Source: Pedobacter psychrotolerans (GTDB lineage: Bacteria > Bacteroidota > Bacteroidia > Sphingobacteriales > Sphingobacteriaceae). Taken from it: DNA of 64,000 bases. Of this stretch, positions 55,139-62,999 are shown piece by piece. The DNA lies in contig NZ_SLWO01000012.1 in assembly GCF_004340665.1 (NCBI RefSeq), forward strand, positions 1 to 64,000. The letters are read 5' to 3'. The position numbers were made by a program, and so were the translations under genes. Numbering within the stretch: the first letter of the stretch is position 1; each line of letters starts with the position of its first letter. The notes beneath the pieces were generated by a model, which saw only the letters and a list, made by a program, of their open reading frames with translations, made no database searches and was not told where the DNA came from.

Positions 55139-55670
55139 ATGGATTAAATCTGGCAATTATTGAATAATTTTTAGTGTCAAGAAATCTTATTTTCTGTTGT
55201 TTTTTAATCTGATACAATTGATCTGGAACATAGATAAGCGTATCCCGTGATTGAAATAAAATATTCTTGTTATTAATGATGATTTCAACTTTACTTACTT
55301 GAGAGAATCGGTGTGTTACTGAGATTTTCTTAATTGGAATCTTCTTATTGTTAGTTGTATAAGTATCTACGTCAACTTTTTTATTAACTTCAAAACTACC
55401 TTTCCAGGAGTTTTTGTTAATATCTGCATTTACAAAAATGGCAAGTTCTTTATCCCAGTCATTAATCAGTGAGGTTTTATTCTCTTCGATACCGTTAATA
55501 CTTACCGTTTTATTTACTTTGGTTTTGGCTTTTTTCAAACGAAGAATCTCTTTTCCAAAGTAGCCTTTTAAATCGAAATAAGTTAAATCGGTATTTGCTT
55601 TAGCTTCTTCACGCTGATTGCATGAAAGAAGTGCCAAAGCAAATACCAGTATATAAAGGGGTTTGATCAT
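55137..55670 (-). CDS. Small lipoprotein, unknown function
   Basis: The 177-residue protein has a lipoprotein signal with lipidated Cys17 (LALLSC). The mature part is basic, rich in Lys and Asn, with strand-like segments (TKVNKTVSINGIEENKTS, KVEIIINNKNILFQSRDTL). I recognise no family. It shares one base with the gpmI stop codon (TAATG junction), so it is translated from the gpmI transcript. The link to glycolysis is positional only. Confidence 0.8.
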   Translation of the reverse strand: MIKPLYILVFALALLSCNQREEAKANTDLTYFDLKGYFGKEILRLKKAKTKVNKTVSINGIEENKTSLINDWDKELAIFVNADINKNSWKGSFEVNKKVDVDTYTTNNKKIPIKKISVTHRFSQVSKVEIIINNKNILFQSRDTLIYVPDQLYQIKKQQKIRFLDTKNYSIIARFNP

Positions 55671-57193
55671 TATATTAATACGTTTCCAGTCATTTCAGCT
55701 GGAATATCAACGCCTAAAATTTTAAGAACGGTAGGGGCAATATCACCAAGTTTTCCATCGGCAATAGTTTTATAATCACTGTCGATAAGGATACAAGGAA
55801 CCAGATTAGTGGTATGGGCCGTATTTGCAGATCCATCGCCATTAACCATAAACTCAGAGTTCCCATGATCTGCTAATAAAATAAATGAATAACCATTTTC
55901 CAAACCTTTATTGACTACAGTTTCAGCGCATTTATCTGCTGTTTCTACGGCTTTTACCACCGCATCAAAAACACCTGTATGGCCTACCATATCCGGATTG
56001 GCAAAGTTTAAGCAAATAAAATCTGCCCATCCCGATTCCATTTCTGCGGTGATGGCTTCTGTTATTCCGGCTGCACTCATTTCTGGTTGCAAATCATATG
56101 TGGCTACCTTAGGTGAAGGAATTAAGATGCGTTTCTCATTTGGAAATTCAGTTTCCCTTCCGCCCGAAAAGAAGAAGGTAACATGAGGATATTTTTCCGT
56201 TTCTGCAATACGAATCTGATTCTTATTATTTTGAGATAGAACCTCACCAATAGTTTTGGTCAGATCATCTTTGGTAAACATCACATTCACTTTCTCAAAG
56301 CTTTCATCGTATGTGGTCATGGTTACATAATACAATGGTAACTTATGCATTTGCTGCTCCGGAAAATCTTTTTGTGTTAATGCAGTAGTAATTTCTCGTC
56401 CTCTATCTGTACGGAAATTAAAACAGATTACCACATCATCAGGCTGAATAGTTGCGATAGGCGCTCCATTTGCTTGGGTAAGCACTACCGGATTTAAAAA
56501 CTCATCCGTAATGCCATTGTGATATGAATTTTGAATGGCGTTCAAAGCATCCTGTGTTTTTTCTCCAACACCGTTCACCATTACATCATAGGCACGTTTT
56601 ACACGCTCCCAGCGGTTATCACGGTCCATTGCATAGTAACGGCCGATCATTGTAGCCAGTTTTGCGTTTCCATGCTGAAGGTGATTTTGTAGATCGGTAA
56701 TAAAACCTAATCCAGAATTTGGATCTGTATCCCTGCCATCCAAAAAGGCATGTACAAAAGTTTTTTCAACCTGAGCTTCATTTGCTGCATCGCAGAGTGC
56801 TTTTAAATGTTCAATATGTGCGTGAACACCTCCATTTGAAACTAAACCGATAAAATGAACAGCTTTATTATTTTGTTTCGCATAATCAAAAGCATTAAGT
56901 AAAATAGGATTTACATGCAATTCCCGGTCTGTTATGGATTTGTTAATTCTTCCAAGTTCCTGATAAACAACTCTACCAGCACCTAAATTCATATGTCCAA
57001 CTTCTGAATTTCCCATTTGTCCGGCAGGCAATCCTACAGCTTCGCCGGATGCTTCCAGCTTTGAATTTGGATAGTGTTGTAATAAGGAATCAAAAAAAGG
57101 TGTTTTTGCAGCGTATGCAGCATCAGAATTATCCTGATGTCCGTAACCCCAGCCATCTAAAATGATAAGAGCGACTTTTTTATTATTTACCAT
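55670..57193 (-). CDS. gpmI: 2,3-bisphosphoglycerate-independent phosphoglycerate mutase
   Basis: GpmI interconverts 3- and 2-phosphoglycerate in glycolysis using two metal ions. The 507-residue protein shows the nucleophile Ser63 (GQMGNSEVGHMNLG), metal ligand Asp13 (ILDGWGYG) and the late DADHGN-like motif LADHGNSEFM, with HTTNLVPCI near the end. The length is typical. A -7 element at 57266-57273 gives a leader of about 70 nt. A small lipoprotein gene is coupled downstream. Confidence 0.97.
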   Translation of the reverse strand: MVNNKKVALIILDGWGYGHQDNSDAAYAAKTPFFDSLLQHYPNSKLEASGEAVGLPAGQMGNSEVGHMNLGAGRVVYQELGRINKSITDRELHVNPILLNAFDYAKQNNKAVHFIGLVSNGGVHAHIEHLKALCDAANEAQVEKTFVHAFLDGRDTDPNSGLGFITDLQNHLQHGNAKLATMIGRYYAMDRDNRWERVKRAYDVMVNGVGEKTQDALNAIQNSYHNGITDEFLNPVVLTQANGAPIATIQPDDVVICFNFRTDRGREITTALTQKDFPEQQMHKLPLYYVTMTTYDESFEKVNVMFTKDDLTKTIGEVLSQNNKNQIRIAETEKYPHVTFFFSGGRETEFPNEKRILIPSPKVATYDLQPEMSAAGITEAITAEMESGWADFICLNFANPDMVGHTGVFDAVVKAVETADKCAETVVNKGLENGYSFILLADHGNSEFMVNGDGSANTAHTTNLVPCILIDSDYKTIADGKLGDIAPTVLKILGVDIPAEMTGNVLI

Positions 57194-57265
57194 ATATATT
57201 CAAAAATTATAATTAAGAACAAAACATTTTCTTGTAAATCGTGTTCTAGTATTCTATTCACATGG

Positions 57266-57273
57266 CAAATATA
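57266..57273 (-). promoter_or_regulatory. Predicted -7 element of gpmI
   Basis: Minus-strand TATATTTG is an exact TAnnTTTG match. Confidence 0.4.
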
Positions 57274-57363
57274 ACTTTATTGAAGGTTATACACATTAAG
57301 AAATCTGTTTTTTGATAAGCTAATGGCATAATTTTAGCTACTCTTTCTGCATAAAATACAGAA

Positions 57364-57762
57364 ATGATCCGGAGCTTCTTTTTACTTATCATTAGTTTAT
57401 CGTCATTATATAGTTCTAAAGCCATTCAGGCTGATATTATTGATGATTTATCATCGTATTTTAAAGCAGGTAATGCTAAAGAGATTGCTAAAAATTTTGC
57501 TTCAACTATTGAACTGATTATTGTTGACGAAGAAGATGTCTATTCTAAAGCACAGGGTGAACAAATTTTGAGGGATTTTTTTGTCAAACATCCTCCTGTT
57601 AAAACAAGTGTTTTTCATAAAATTAACAATAGTCCAAATTATCGGTTTGGTGTTGTAATTTTAAGTACCTCGAAAGAAACATTCAGGGTTTCTATCACCA
57701 TGAAAAAATTTAACAGTAGTTTTTTGATTACTGAATTAAGAATTGAGCCTGCAAAGGATTAA
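57364..57762 (+). CDS. DUF4783 family exported protein
   Basis: The 132-residue protein has a signal peptide (about 1-22) and a compact domain resembling SnoaL/NTF2-like folds, with DIIDDLSSYFKAGNAKEIAKNFASTIEL and FRVSITMKKFNSSFLITELRIE. It matches the Bacteroidota family DUF4783, of unknown function, commonly found just upstream of nadC as it is here. The gap to nadC contains a separate promoter, so they need not be one operon. Confidence 0.8.
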   Translation: MIRSFFLLIISLSSLYSSKAIQADIIDDLSSYFKAGNAKEIAKNFASTIELIIVDEEDVYSKAQGEQILRDFFVKHPPVKTSVFHKINNSPNYRFGVVILSTSKETFRVSITMKKFNSSFLITELRIEPAKD

Positions 57763-57871
57763 GACTAAATTTCTATTATACAAGGCACCGAATAATTTAT
57801 TAAACATAAATAAGTTGCCGTCAATATCAGCTAAATTCTTAAGTCAGCTTCCTTTTAAATATATCTATCAA

Positions 57872-57901
57872 TTGTACGCTCACAAATAATTCTTATTTTT
57901 G
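57872..57901 (+). promoter_or_regulatory. nadC promoter (-33 TTG, -7 TATTTTTG)
   Basis: TTG (57872-57874) and TATTTTTG (57894-57901) are separated by 19 nt, the preferred Bacteroidota spacing. It is the best promoter match in the window. It lies over a TTG at 57899, excluding that as start. Confidence 0.7.
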
Positions 57902-57919
57902 CGGCATAAAATCTATACT

Positions 57920-58762
57920 TTGGATATTCAACTTATACATCAATTTATAAAAAATGCTCTTGCTGAAGACGTGGGAGATGGAGATCACACTTCATTATCA
58001 ACCATTCCGGAAGGAGCTCAGGGTAAGGCAAAACTAATCATTAAAGAAGATGGAATTCTCGCTGGGATGGAAATGGCACAGGAGATCTTCAAAATTGTAG
58101 ATGCTGATTTACAAGTGACAACATTGTTGCAAGATGGAGCCGAGGTAAAAGTAGGTGATATAGGATTAACAGTAGCTGGAAGTACACACGCTATTCTTAT
58201 TGCAGAAAGGTTAGTTTTAAACTGTATGCAGAGAATGAGTGGAATTGCAACGAAAACACATCGCATTGTTTCACTTTTGAAAGATACTAAAACTAAAATT
58301 TTAGATACCCGTAAAACAACACCTGGTTTACGTTACCTTGAAAAATGGGCAGTGAGGATTGGTGGTGGTGTTAATCACCGGATTGGGTTGTATGATATGA
58401 TTTTAATCAAAGACAACCATGTTGATTACGCCGGCGGAATTTCCAATGCCATTAATTCGACCAAAAAATATTTAGCTGATCACCATAAATCTTTGCAAAT
58501 TGAGATTGAAGTGAGGAATATTGAGGAATTATCGCAGGTATTGGCTATTGGAGGTGTAGACCGGATCATGCTGGATAACTTTAGTTTCGAAAATTTAAAA
58601 ACTGCTGTAGCACTAATTGATGGTAGGTTTACAACCGAGGCATCTGGTGGTATAACAGAAGAAAATGTTTTAGAATATGCTGCTTGCGGTGTAGATTTTA
58701 TTTCAATGGGTGCACTTACACATTCTGTAAAAAGCCTTGACATCAGCTTAAAAGCATACTAA
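57920..58762 (+). CDS. nadC: Nicotinate-nucleotide pyrophosphorylase (carboxylating)
   Basis: NadC converts quinolinate and PRPP to nicotinate mononucleotide in NAD synthesis. The protein shows the family motifs ALAEDVGDGDHTS near the start, ILDTRKTTPGLR, KWAVRIGGGVNHRIGLYDMILIKDNH, and EASGGITEENV. The start is TTG 57920 (protein reading LDIQLIHQF with the first codon as Met), about 280 residues. There is no ATG until residue ~52, and the promoter at 57872-57901 excludes TTG 57899. A TTG start is unusual and may limit translation. Confidence 0.95.
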   Translation: MDIQLIHQFIKNALAEDVGDGDHTSLSTIPEGAQGKAKLIIKEDGILAGMEMAQEIFKIVDADLQVTTLLQDGAEVKVGDIGLTVAGSTHAILIAERLVLNCMQRMSGIATKTHRIVSLLKDTKTKILDTRKTTPGLRYLEKWAVRIGGGVNHRIGLYDMILIKDNHVDYAGGISNAINSTKKYLADHHKSLQIEIEVRNIEELSQVLAIGGVDRIMLDNFSFENLKTAVALIDGRFTTEASGGITEENVLEYAACGVDFISMGALTHSVKSLDISLKAY

Positions 58763-58811
58763 ATTGATGTGTTATAAAATTGAAAGCTTATTTTTTGTAT
58801 CATTGTAGGCT

Positions 58812-59459
58812 ATGGTTACGGTTTATTCGCTTAGTGCCTTATTGTTCGCGTATCTATTTGGATCTATACCAACCGCTGTATGGCTTGGTCAGGCCTTTTA
58901 TGGTATTGACGTAAGAGAGTATGGAAGTGGTAATGCAGGTGCAACCAATACATTCAGGGTTTTAGGTAAAAAGGCAGGTATAGCGGTAATGATCATTGAT
59001 ATTGCCAAAGGCTATACGGCTACCAATTTAGCCTATTTAATAGGCATGTCTGTTACCGGACCACAAAATTCTGTTGTTTTTGTGAATTATCAACTTGCCT
59101 TAGGTGTTACTGCAGTAATGGGACATTTATTTCCTGTTTTTGCAGGTTTTAGAGGCGGGAAAGGAGTGGCTACACTTTTTGGAATGATTTTGGCAGTTAA
59201 CTTTGAAGCATCTATGCTTTGCGTTCTGGTTTTCGTGATTGTACTCTTATTAACTAAATATGTTTCATTAAGTTCTATCTGTGCTGGCTTTACATTCCCA
59301 CTCAGTGTTGTCTTTTTGTTTCAGGTCTCTATAAAATCAGAAGTGCTTTATGGCATGGTGGTTTGTGTTCTGATCTTAGTTACACATCAAAAAAATCTCG
59401 AAAGATTGCTGAAAGGCAAGGAATCCAAAGTGTATTTGTTTAGGAAAAAAACTAATTAA
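58812..59459 (+). CDS. plsY: Glycerol-3-phosphate acyltransferase PlsY
   Basis: PlsY transfers an acyl group from acyl phosphate to glycerol 3-phosphate, starting phospholipid synthesis in the inner membrane. The 215-residue protein has the conserved loop motifs GSGNAGATNTFRVLGKKAG and HLFPVFAGFRGGKGVAT between hydrophobic helices. It follows nadC by 49 nt. A near match to the -7 element (TATCATTG, one mismatch) lies 5 nt before the ATG. Confidence 0.96.
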   Translation: MVTVYSLSALLFAYLFGSIPTAVWLGQAFYGIDVREYGSGNAGATNTFRVLGKKAGIAVMIIDIAKGYTATNLAYLIGMSVTGPQNSVVFVNYQLALGVTAVMGHLFPVFAGFRGGKGVATLFGMILAVNFEASMLCVLVFVIVLLLTKYVSLSSICAGFTFPLSVVFLFQVSIKSEVLYGMVVCVLILVTHQKNLERLLKGKESKVYLFRKKTN

Positions 59460-59547
59460 CTAACAAAAACACACTATTAAAAACCTATTACAAGCATACT
59501 GTTTAATTTTCGGTTTGCCTAAAAGGTTTATTATTTAACTAATCATT

Positions 59548-60354
59548 ATGAAAAAACTATTTTTAACGGCAGGTATTGCTGGCATTTTATTATTTAATTC
59601 ATGTTCAACAGTACCTTTAACAGGACGTAGTCGATTTGATTTGGTAAGTAATGATCAGGTTTTGCCAATGGCTTTTCAAGCCTACAGTACTTTTTTAACT
59701 GAAAATAAAAGCACTGTTTTATCAGCATCCAATGCGCAAGCCTTAAAAGTGAAAACTGTTGGCAATAAGCTAATTAATGCAGTAAAAACTTATATGAACA
59801 ACAATAACTACGGTAATTTAATTGCTGATTACCAGTGGGAAGTTAACGTAGTTCAAAATAATGAGAAAAATGCCTGGTGTATGCCTGGAGGAAAGATTGT
59901 GGTTTATACAGGTATCTTACCAGTAACACAAGATGATGCTGGTTTAGCAACTGTAATGGGGCATGAAATTGCTCATGCTATTGCTGGCCACTCGGCTGAG
60001 CGTATGTCGCAGGAGATGGTAGCACAAGGTGTTGGAGCAGCTGCCGGAGTAGCATTATCTAAAAATCCTAAGACACAATCGATTTTTAATACTCTTTATG
60101 GTGTAGGTACGCCAGTTGCCATGCTAAAATTTAGTCGTAATCAAGAGTTGGAAGCAGATCGCTTAGGCTTAATCTTCATGGCTATGGCCGGATATAATCC
60201 ACAAAATGCAACAAGTTTCTGGAATAGAATGTCGGCTGCGTCTGCAGGAGCACAAAAACCAGCAGAATTTTTAAGTACCCACCCAAGTGATGCAACTCGT
60301 ATTGCTCAAATTCAAAAATATTTACCTGAAGCACAGCAGTACTATAAAAAATAA
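59548..60354 (+). CDS. M48-family metalloprotease lipoprotein
   Basis: The 268-residue protein has a lipoprotein signal with Cys19 (LLFNSC) and an M48 peptidase domain: zinc motif HEIAH (139-143) and the third ligand Glu in NQELEADRLG. It resembles periplasmic BepA/LoiP/YcaL-type proteases that clear faulty outer-membrane proteins. It lies alone; a hairpin terminator follows. Confidence 0.93.
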   Translation: MKKLFLTAGIAGILLFNSCSTVPLTGRSRFDLVSNDQVLPMAFQAYSTFLTENKSTVLSASNAQALKVKTVGNKLINAVKTYMNNNNYGNLIADYQWEVNVVQNNEKNAWCMPGGKIVVYTGILPVTQDDAGLATVMGHEIAHAIAGHSAERMSQEMVAQGVGAAAGVALSKNPKTQSIFNTLYGVGTPVAMLKFSRNQELEADRLGLIFMAMAGYNPQNATSFWNRMSAASAGAQKPAEFLSTHPSDATRIAQIQKYLPEAQQYYKK

Positions 60355-60380
60355 AGCCTTCAAGGTAGAAGGCTGAAGGT

Positions 60381-60430
60381 TTAAAGGTTGAAGGTGTATG
60401 CATAGTGCAAAAACCTTCAACCTTTTTTAT
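60381..60430 (+). terminator. Terminator after M48 protease gene
   Basis: aaaggttgaaggt (60383-60395) pairs perfectly with accttcaaccttt (60413-60425), followed by T residues. Confidence 0.8.
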
Positions 60431-60598
60431 TTTTAATAGATGAGCCTATCTATCTTTAATGAAGTAATATGTCCGATAATCATGATTATCTATTAAAAAT
60501 ATATTACATAATTAAAATAGAAAAATGATATGATTGGTTATGAGGTATATTATTTTTTTGGGCAAACCTTAAAACATACTATTGTAGTGATTGTTTTT
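60431..60598. other. AT-rich spacer before pabB end
   Basis: No gene or clear site is seen between the protease terminator and the 8-bp repeat array. Confidence 0.4.
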
Positions 60599-60692
60599 CC
60601 TAACCACCTAACCACCTAACCACCTAACCACCTAACCACCTAACCACCTAACCACCTAACCACCTAACCACCTAACCACCTAACCACCTAAC
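60599..60692. repeat. 8-bp tandem repeat array overlapping the pabB stop codon
   Basis: Eleven full copies of taaccacc run from 60601 to 60688, with partial units at each end. On the minus strand the pabB frame enters the array and reads Gly-Gly and then the stop codon at 60680-60682. Confidence 0.95.
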
Positions 60693-61936
60693 ACCTTCAA
60701 CATCGCACTGGCTTTGAGCAAACACTCTTCATATTCCTGTTCTGCATTGCATTCATAAGTAATTGCTCCTCCAACCTGAAAGGATAAATATTTATTTCCT
60801 GCATTGTAAAGTATACTTCTGATGATCACATTGAAATCAAAGTCGCCGTCTGGATTAATGTAACCAAAAGAACCTGAATAGATCCCACGTTTAGTTTCTT
60901 CATACTCTTCAATTAATTCCATTGCTTTAACCTTAGGAGCACCGGTCATAGAACCCATCGGAAAAGTATTTTTTATTGCATCAACCAGATGAATTTCTGG
61001 ATGAAGTTCACAACTGATCGTTGAAATCATTTGGTGAACCTGTGGAAAGCTATAGATGCCAAAAAGTTCATCTACTTGAACGGAACCCTTAACCGCAGAT
61101 TTTGTAAGATCATGGCGCACCAGATCTACAATCATTACATTTTCAGATTGTTCTTTCGAATCGTTTTTAAGCTGAATGGCAATGCGCTCATCTTCCTGTG
61201 GATTATTGCTTCTTCTTGCCGTTCCCTTTATAGGTTGTGAAATGAGTTTGTTATCACGTTTGCATAAAAACCTTTCCGGTGTAGCCGATAAAATGTAATG
61301 ATTTTTGATTTTGAAATAACCTGAAAATGGAGTAGGAGATAAGCTATTTAATGCTTCGAAGGTTTGTACAGGATTTATTACCGCATGTTCTGCAAAAAAC
61401 TCCTGACAGAAATTAACTTCATAAATATCACCACGAAGAATATGATTTTTTAACGTTTCTACTTTATCGATGTATTGATCCTTTGTTATTCGCTTTGCAA
61501 TATTAAGTTGATTATCATCAGGAATATTGCTGGTTTTAAATTGTTTGATCTCATCAATAATCGACTCATTACCTATTAAAACTTTTATTTCCCCATTTTT
61601 AACGCCAATCAAATACTTCGGAACGAAAAAGTATAAATCAGGAAAAGCAAGTTGGTCGGGATGATTCGATTCGAGATTTTCAATTCCGTTTTTAAGGTCA
61701 TAGCTAAAAAAACCAAATATCCATTCTTTATGTAGCGAATAAAAGTTTTTTAAGTGATCAAATGCCTGAATTACCGGACATTCTAATTCATCGTGAACGC
61801 TAGCCGCGATCAGGAAATCATAAGCTGTGTAAATATCTTTATAGTCATTCGAATCCAACAAACAGCAAACATCAAACTGATTTGCCCAATGCAATGCCTT
61901 TTGTTTAAAATCAGGAATATTTTGTGTGGTTTTCAA
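60680..61936 (-). CDS. pabB: Aminodeoxychorismate synthase component I
   Basis: PabB turns chorismate plus ammonia into 4-amino-4-deoxychorismate for folate synthesis. The 418-residue protein is of the chorismate-binding (TrpE/PabB) type, with the motifs GDIYEVNFCQEF, GTARRSNNPQEDE and the active-site stretch PMGSMTGAPKVKAMELI. I chose PabB over TrpE because the length is short and no trp gene is near. The start is TTG 61936; a stop codon precedes it closely and no ATG is nearby. The last codons lie inside the 8-bp repeat array. Confidence 0.9.
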   Translation of the reverse strand: MKTTQNIPDFKQKALHWANQFDVCCLLDSNDYKDIYTAYDFLIAASVHDELECPVIQAFDHLKNFYSLHKEWIFGFFSYDLKNGIENLESNHPDQLAFPDLYFFVPKYLIGVKNGEIKVLIGNESIIDEIKQFKTSNIPDDNQLNIAKRITKDQYIDKVETLKNHILRGDIYEVNFCQEFFAEHAVINPVQTFEALNSLSPTPFSGYFKIKNHYILSATPERFLCKRDNKLISQPIKGTARRSNNPQEDERIAIQLKNDSKEQSENVMIVDLVRHDLTKSAVKGSVQVDELFGIYSFPQVHQMISTISCELHPEIHLVDAIKNTFPMGSMTGAPKVKAMELIEEYEETKRGIYSGSFGYINPDGDFDFNVIIRSILYNAGNKYLSFQVGGAITYECNAEQEYEECLLKASAMLKVLGG

Positions 61937-61979
61937 AGATGCTATTTTTTATTTTGATGCGGTTTAAGACTATTTATTA

Positions 61980-62832
61980 CTATTCCAGGTTTTTCTCATC
62001 TCTTTTTTCTGTAAGCCCTTTAAAATTTTGATTGCTTACTATCTTTTTACCCGATTTTTGCTCCAAATCTTCTCGAGCTTTACCCGCAACACTGCCACCT
62101 GCTTTTGCTGCGGTATGGTTTTCTTCAAAGCCTTTAACGTCTCTATTTTTGGCGATTTCTGTTGTTGAAGCCTCTCCCAGCATTGAAAAAATCAGTTCCA
62201 AATCGGTCATATGGTCTCTCAAATTCTCATTCGCTTTTGTTAAACCTTTTAACTTTTTGTAGTCGCTTGGTATAATGCCAAAAGTTGCTTTGCTAATTTC
62301 AGCAGTTAAAATGGCGTATTCCTTGCCTTCTTTAACACCTCTTTGTTTCCATTCATTAGTAAGTTCATCACGTACAAGAATGCCGCGAATTCGTTTTTCT
62401 ATCCATTCATCGCTGTATCCTTTAGCTTTATAAGTGGCTCTAATTCTGGCTTGTGCTAATTCTGGCTTGTGCTAATTCGGGGTTCTCTATTTCGGCAATT
62501 CTTTCTGCGCCGATTTGTGCCAGCCATTGTTTAAAAGGTTCAGCCTTAGGCGATGGGATAGATTGAATAAGACGCAAGAGTTGTTCAGTATTGGCAACGT
62601 CCGTCATTCTCATTTTTCCATCAGGTGCCATCATTTTCAAACCGTTACAATTTGTAACGGTTTGGTTTCCCTCAGCTAAAAGTCTCTTTTTCAAAACCCT
62701 CCAATAGACTTGTGGATTGTGGCTTTCTGTTAATACTTCAACCACATCAACTATAGAGAAATACCATTTATCCTCTTGTTCATTCCATACAGAACGTACT
62801 GCCTTTTCTTCAAATAATTTTAAATCACTCAT
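61980..62832 (-). pseudogene. BRO-N domain protein gene, broken by 16-bp tandem duplication
   Basis: The 5' frame (62832-62440) encodes 130 residues of a BRO-N/KilA-like DNA-binding protein (KWYFSIVDVVEVLTESHNPQVYWRVLKKRL) and ends in the foreign tail STSQN. A 16-bp direct duplication at 62441-62472 (unit taattctggcttgtgc) shifts the frame. Removing one unit restores a continuous frame of about 278 residues to 61980, including KGYSDEWIEKRIRGILV, RGVKEGKEYAILTAEI and the C-terminus GGSVAGKAREDLEQKSGKK. BRO-N proteins occur in phages and mobile elements and as chromosomal copies of unknown role. I see no other phage genes nearby. Confidence 0.9.
62440..62478. repeat. 16-bp tandem duplication in the BRO-N gene
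   Basis: Units 62441-62456 and 62457-62472 are identical, with partial homology up to 62478. Sixteen bases are not a multiple of three, so the reading frame is lost. Confidence 0.95.
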
Positions 62833-62940
62833 TTTTATTTAAATTAAACTTTAGTGTAATAATTAGATATCGATGAGATGTAATGTTTTCTGTAGGGAGT
62901 TCTAAGATAAATAAAGACTGTTAAAAAACTAAAAAATGTT

Positions 62941-62986
62941 ATATACAGAAAAAGCAACCATGTTTCAGGTTGCTTTTTCTGTATAG
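62941..62986 (-). terminator. purA terminator
   Basis: A perfect 17-bp inverted repeat (62943-62959 with 62968-62984, containing gaaaaagcaacc and ggttgctttttc) lies just past the purA stop. Confidence 0.88.
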
Positions 62987-62999
62987 GTATTGAAATATT

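Noticed and set aside
61980..62832. Prophage remnant around the BRO-N gene
   Set aside because: Both neighbours (pabB and purA) are core genes and no integrase, capsid or attachment site is visible.
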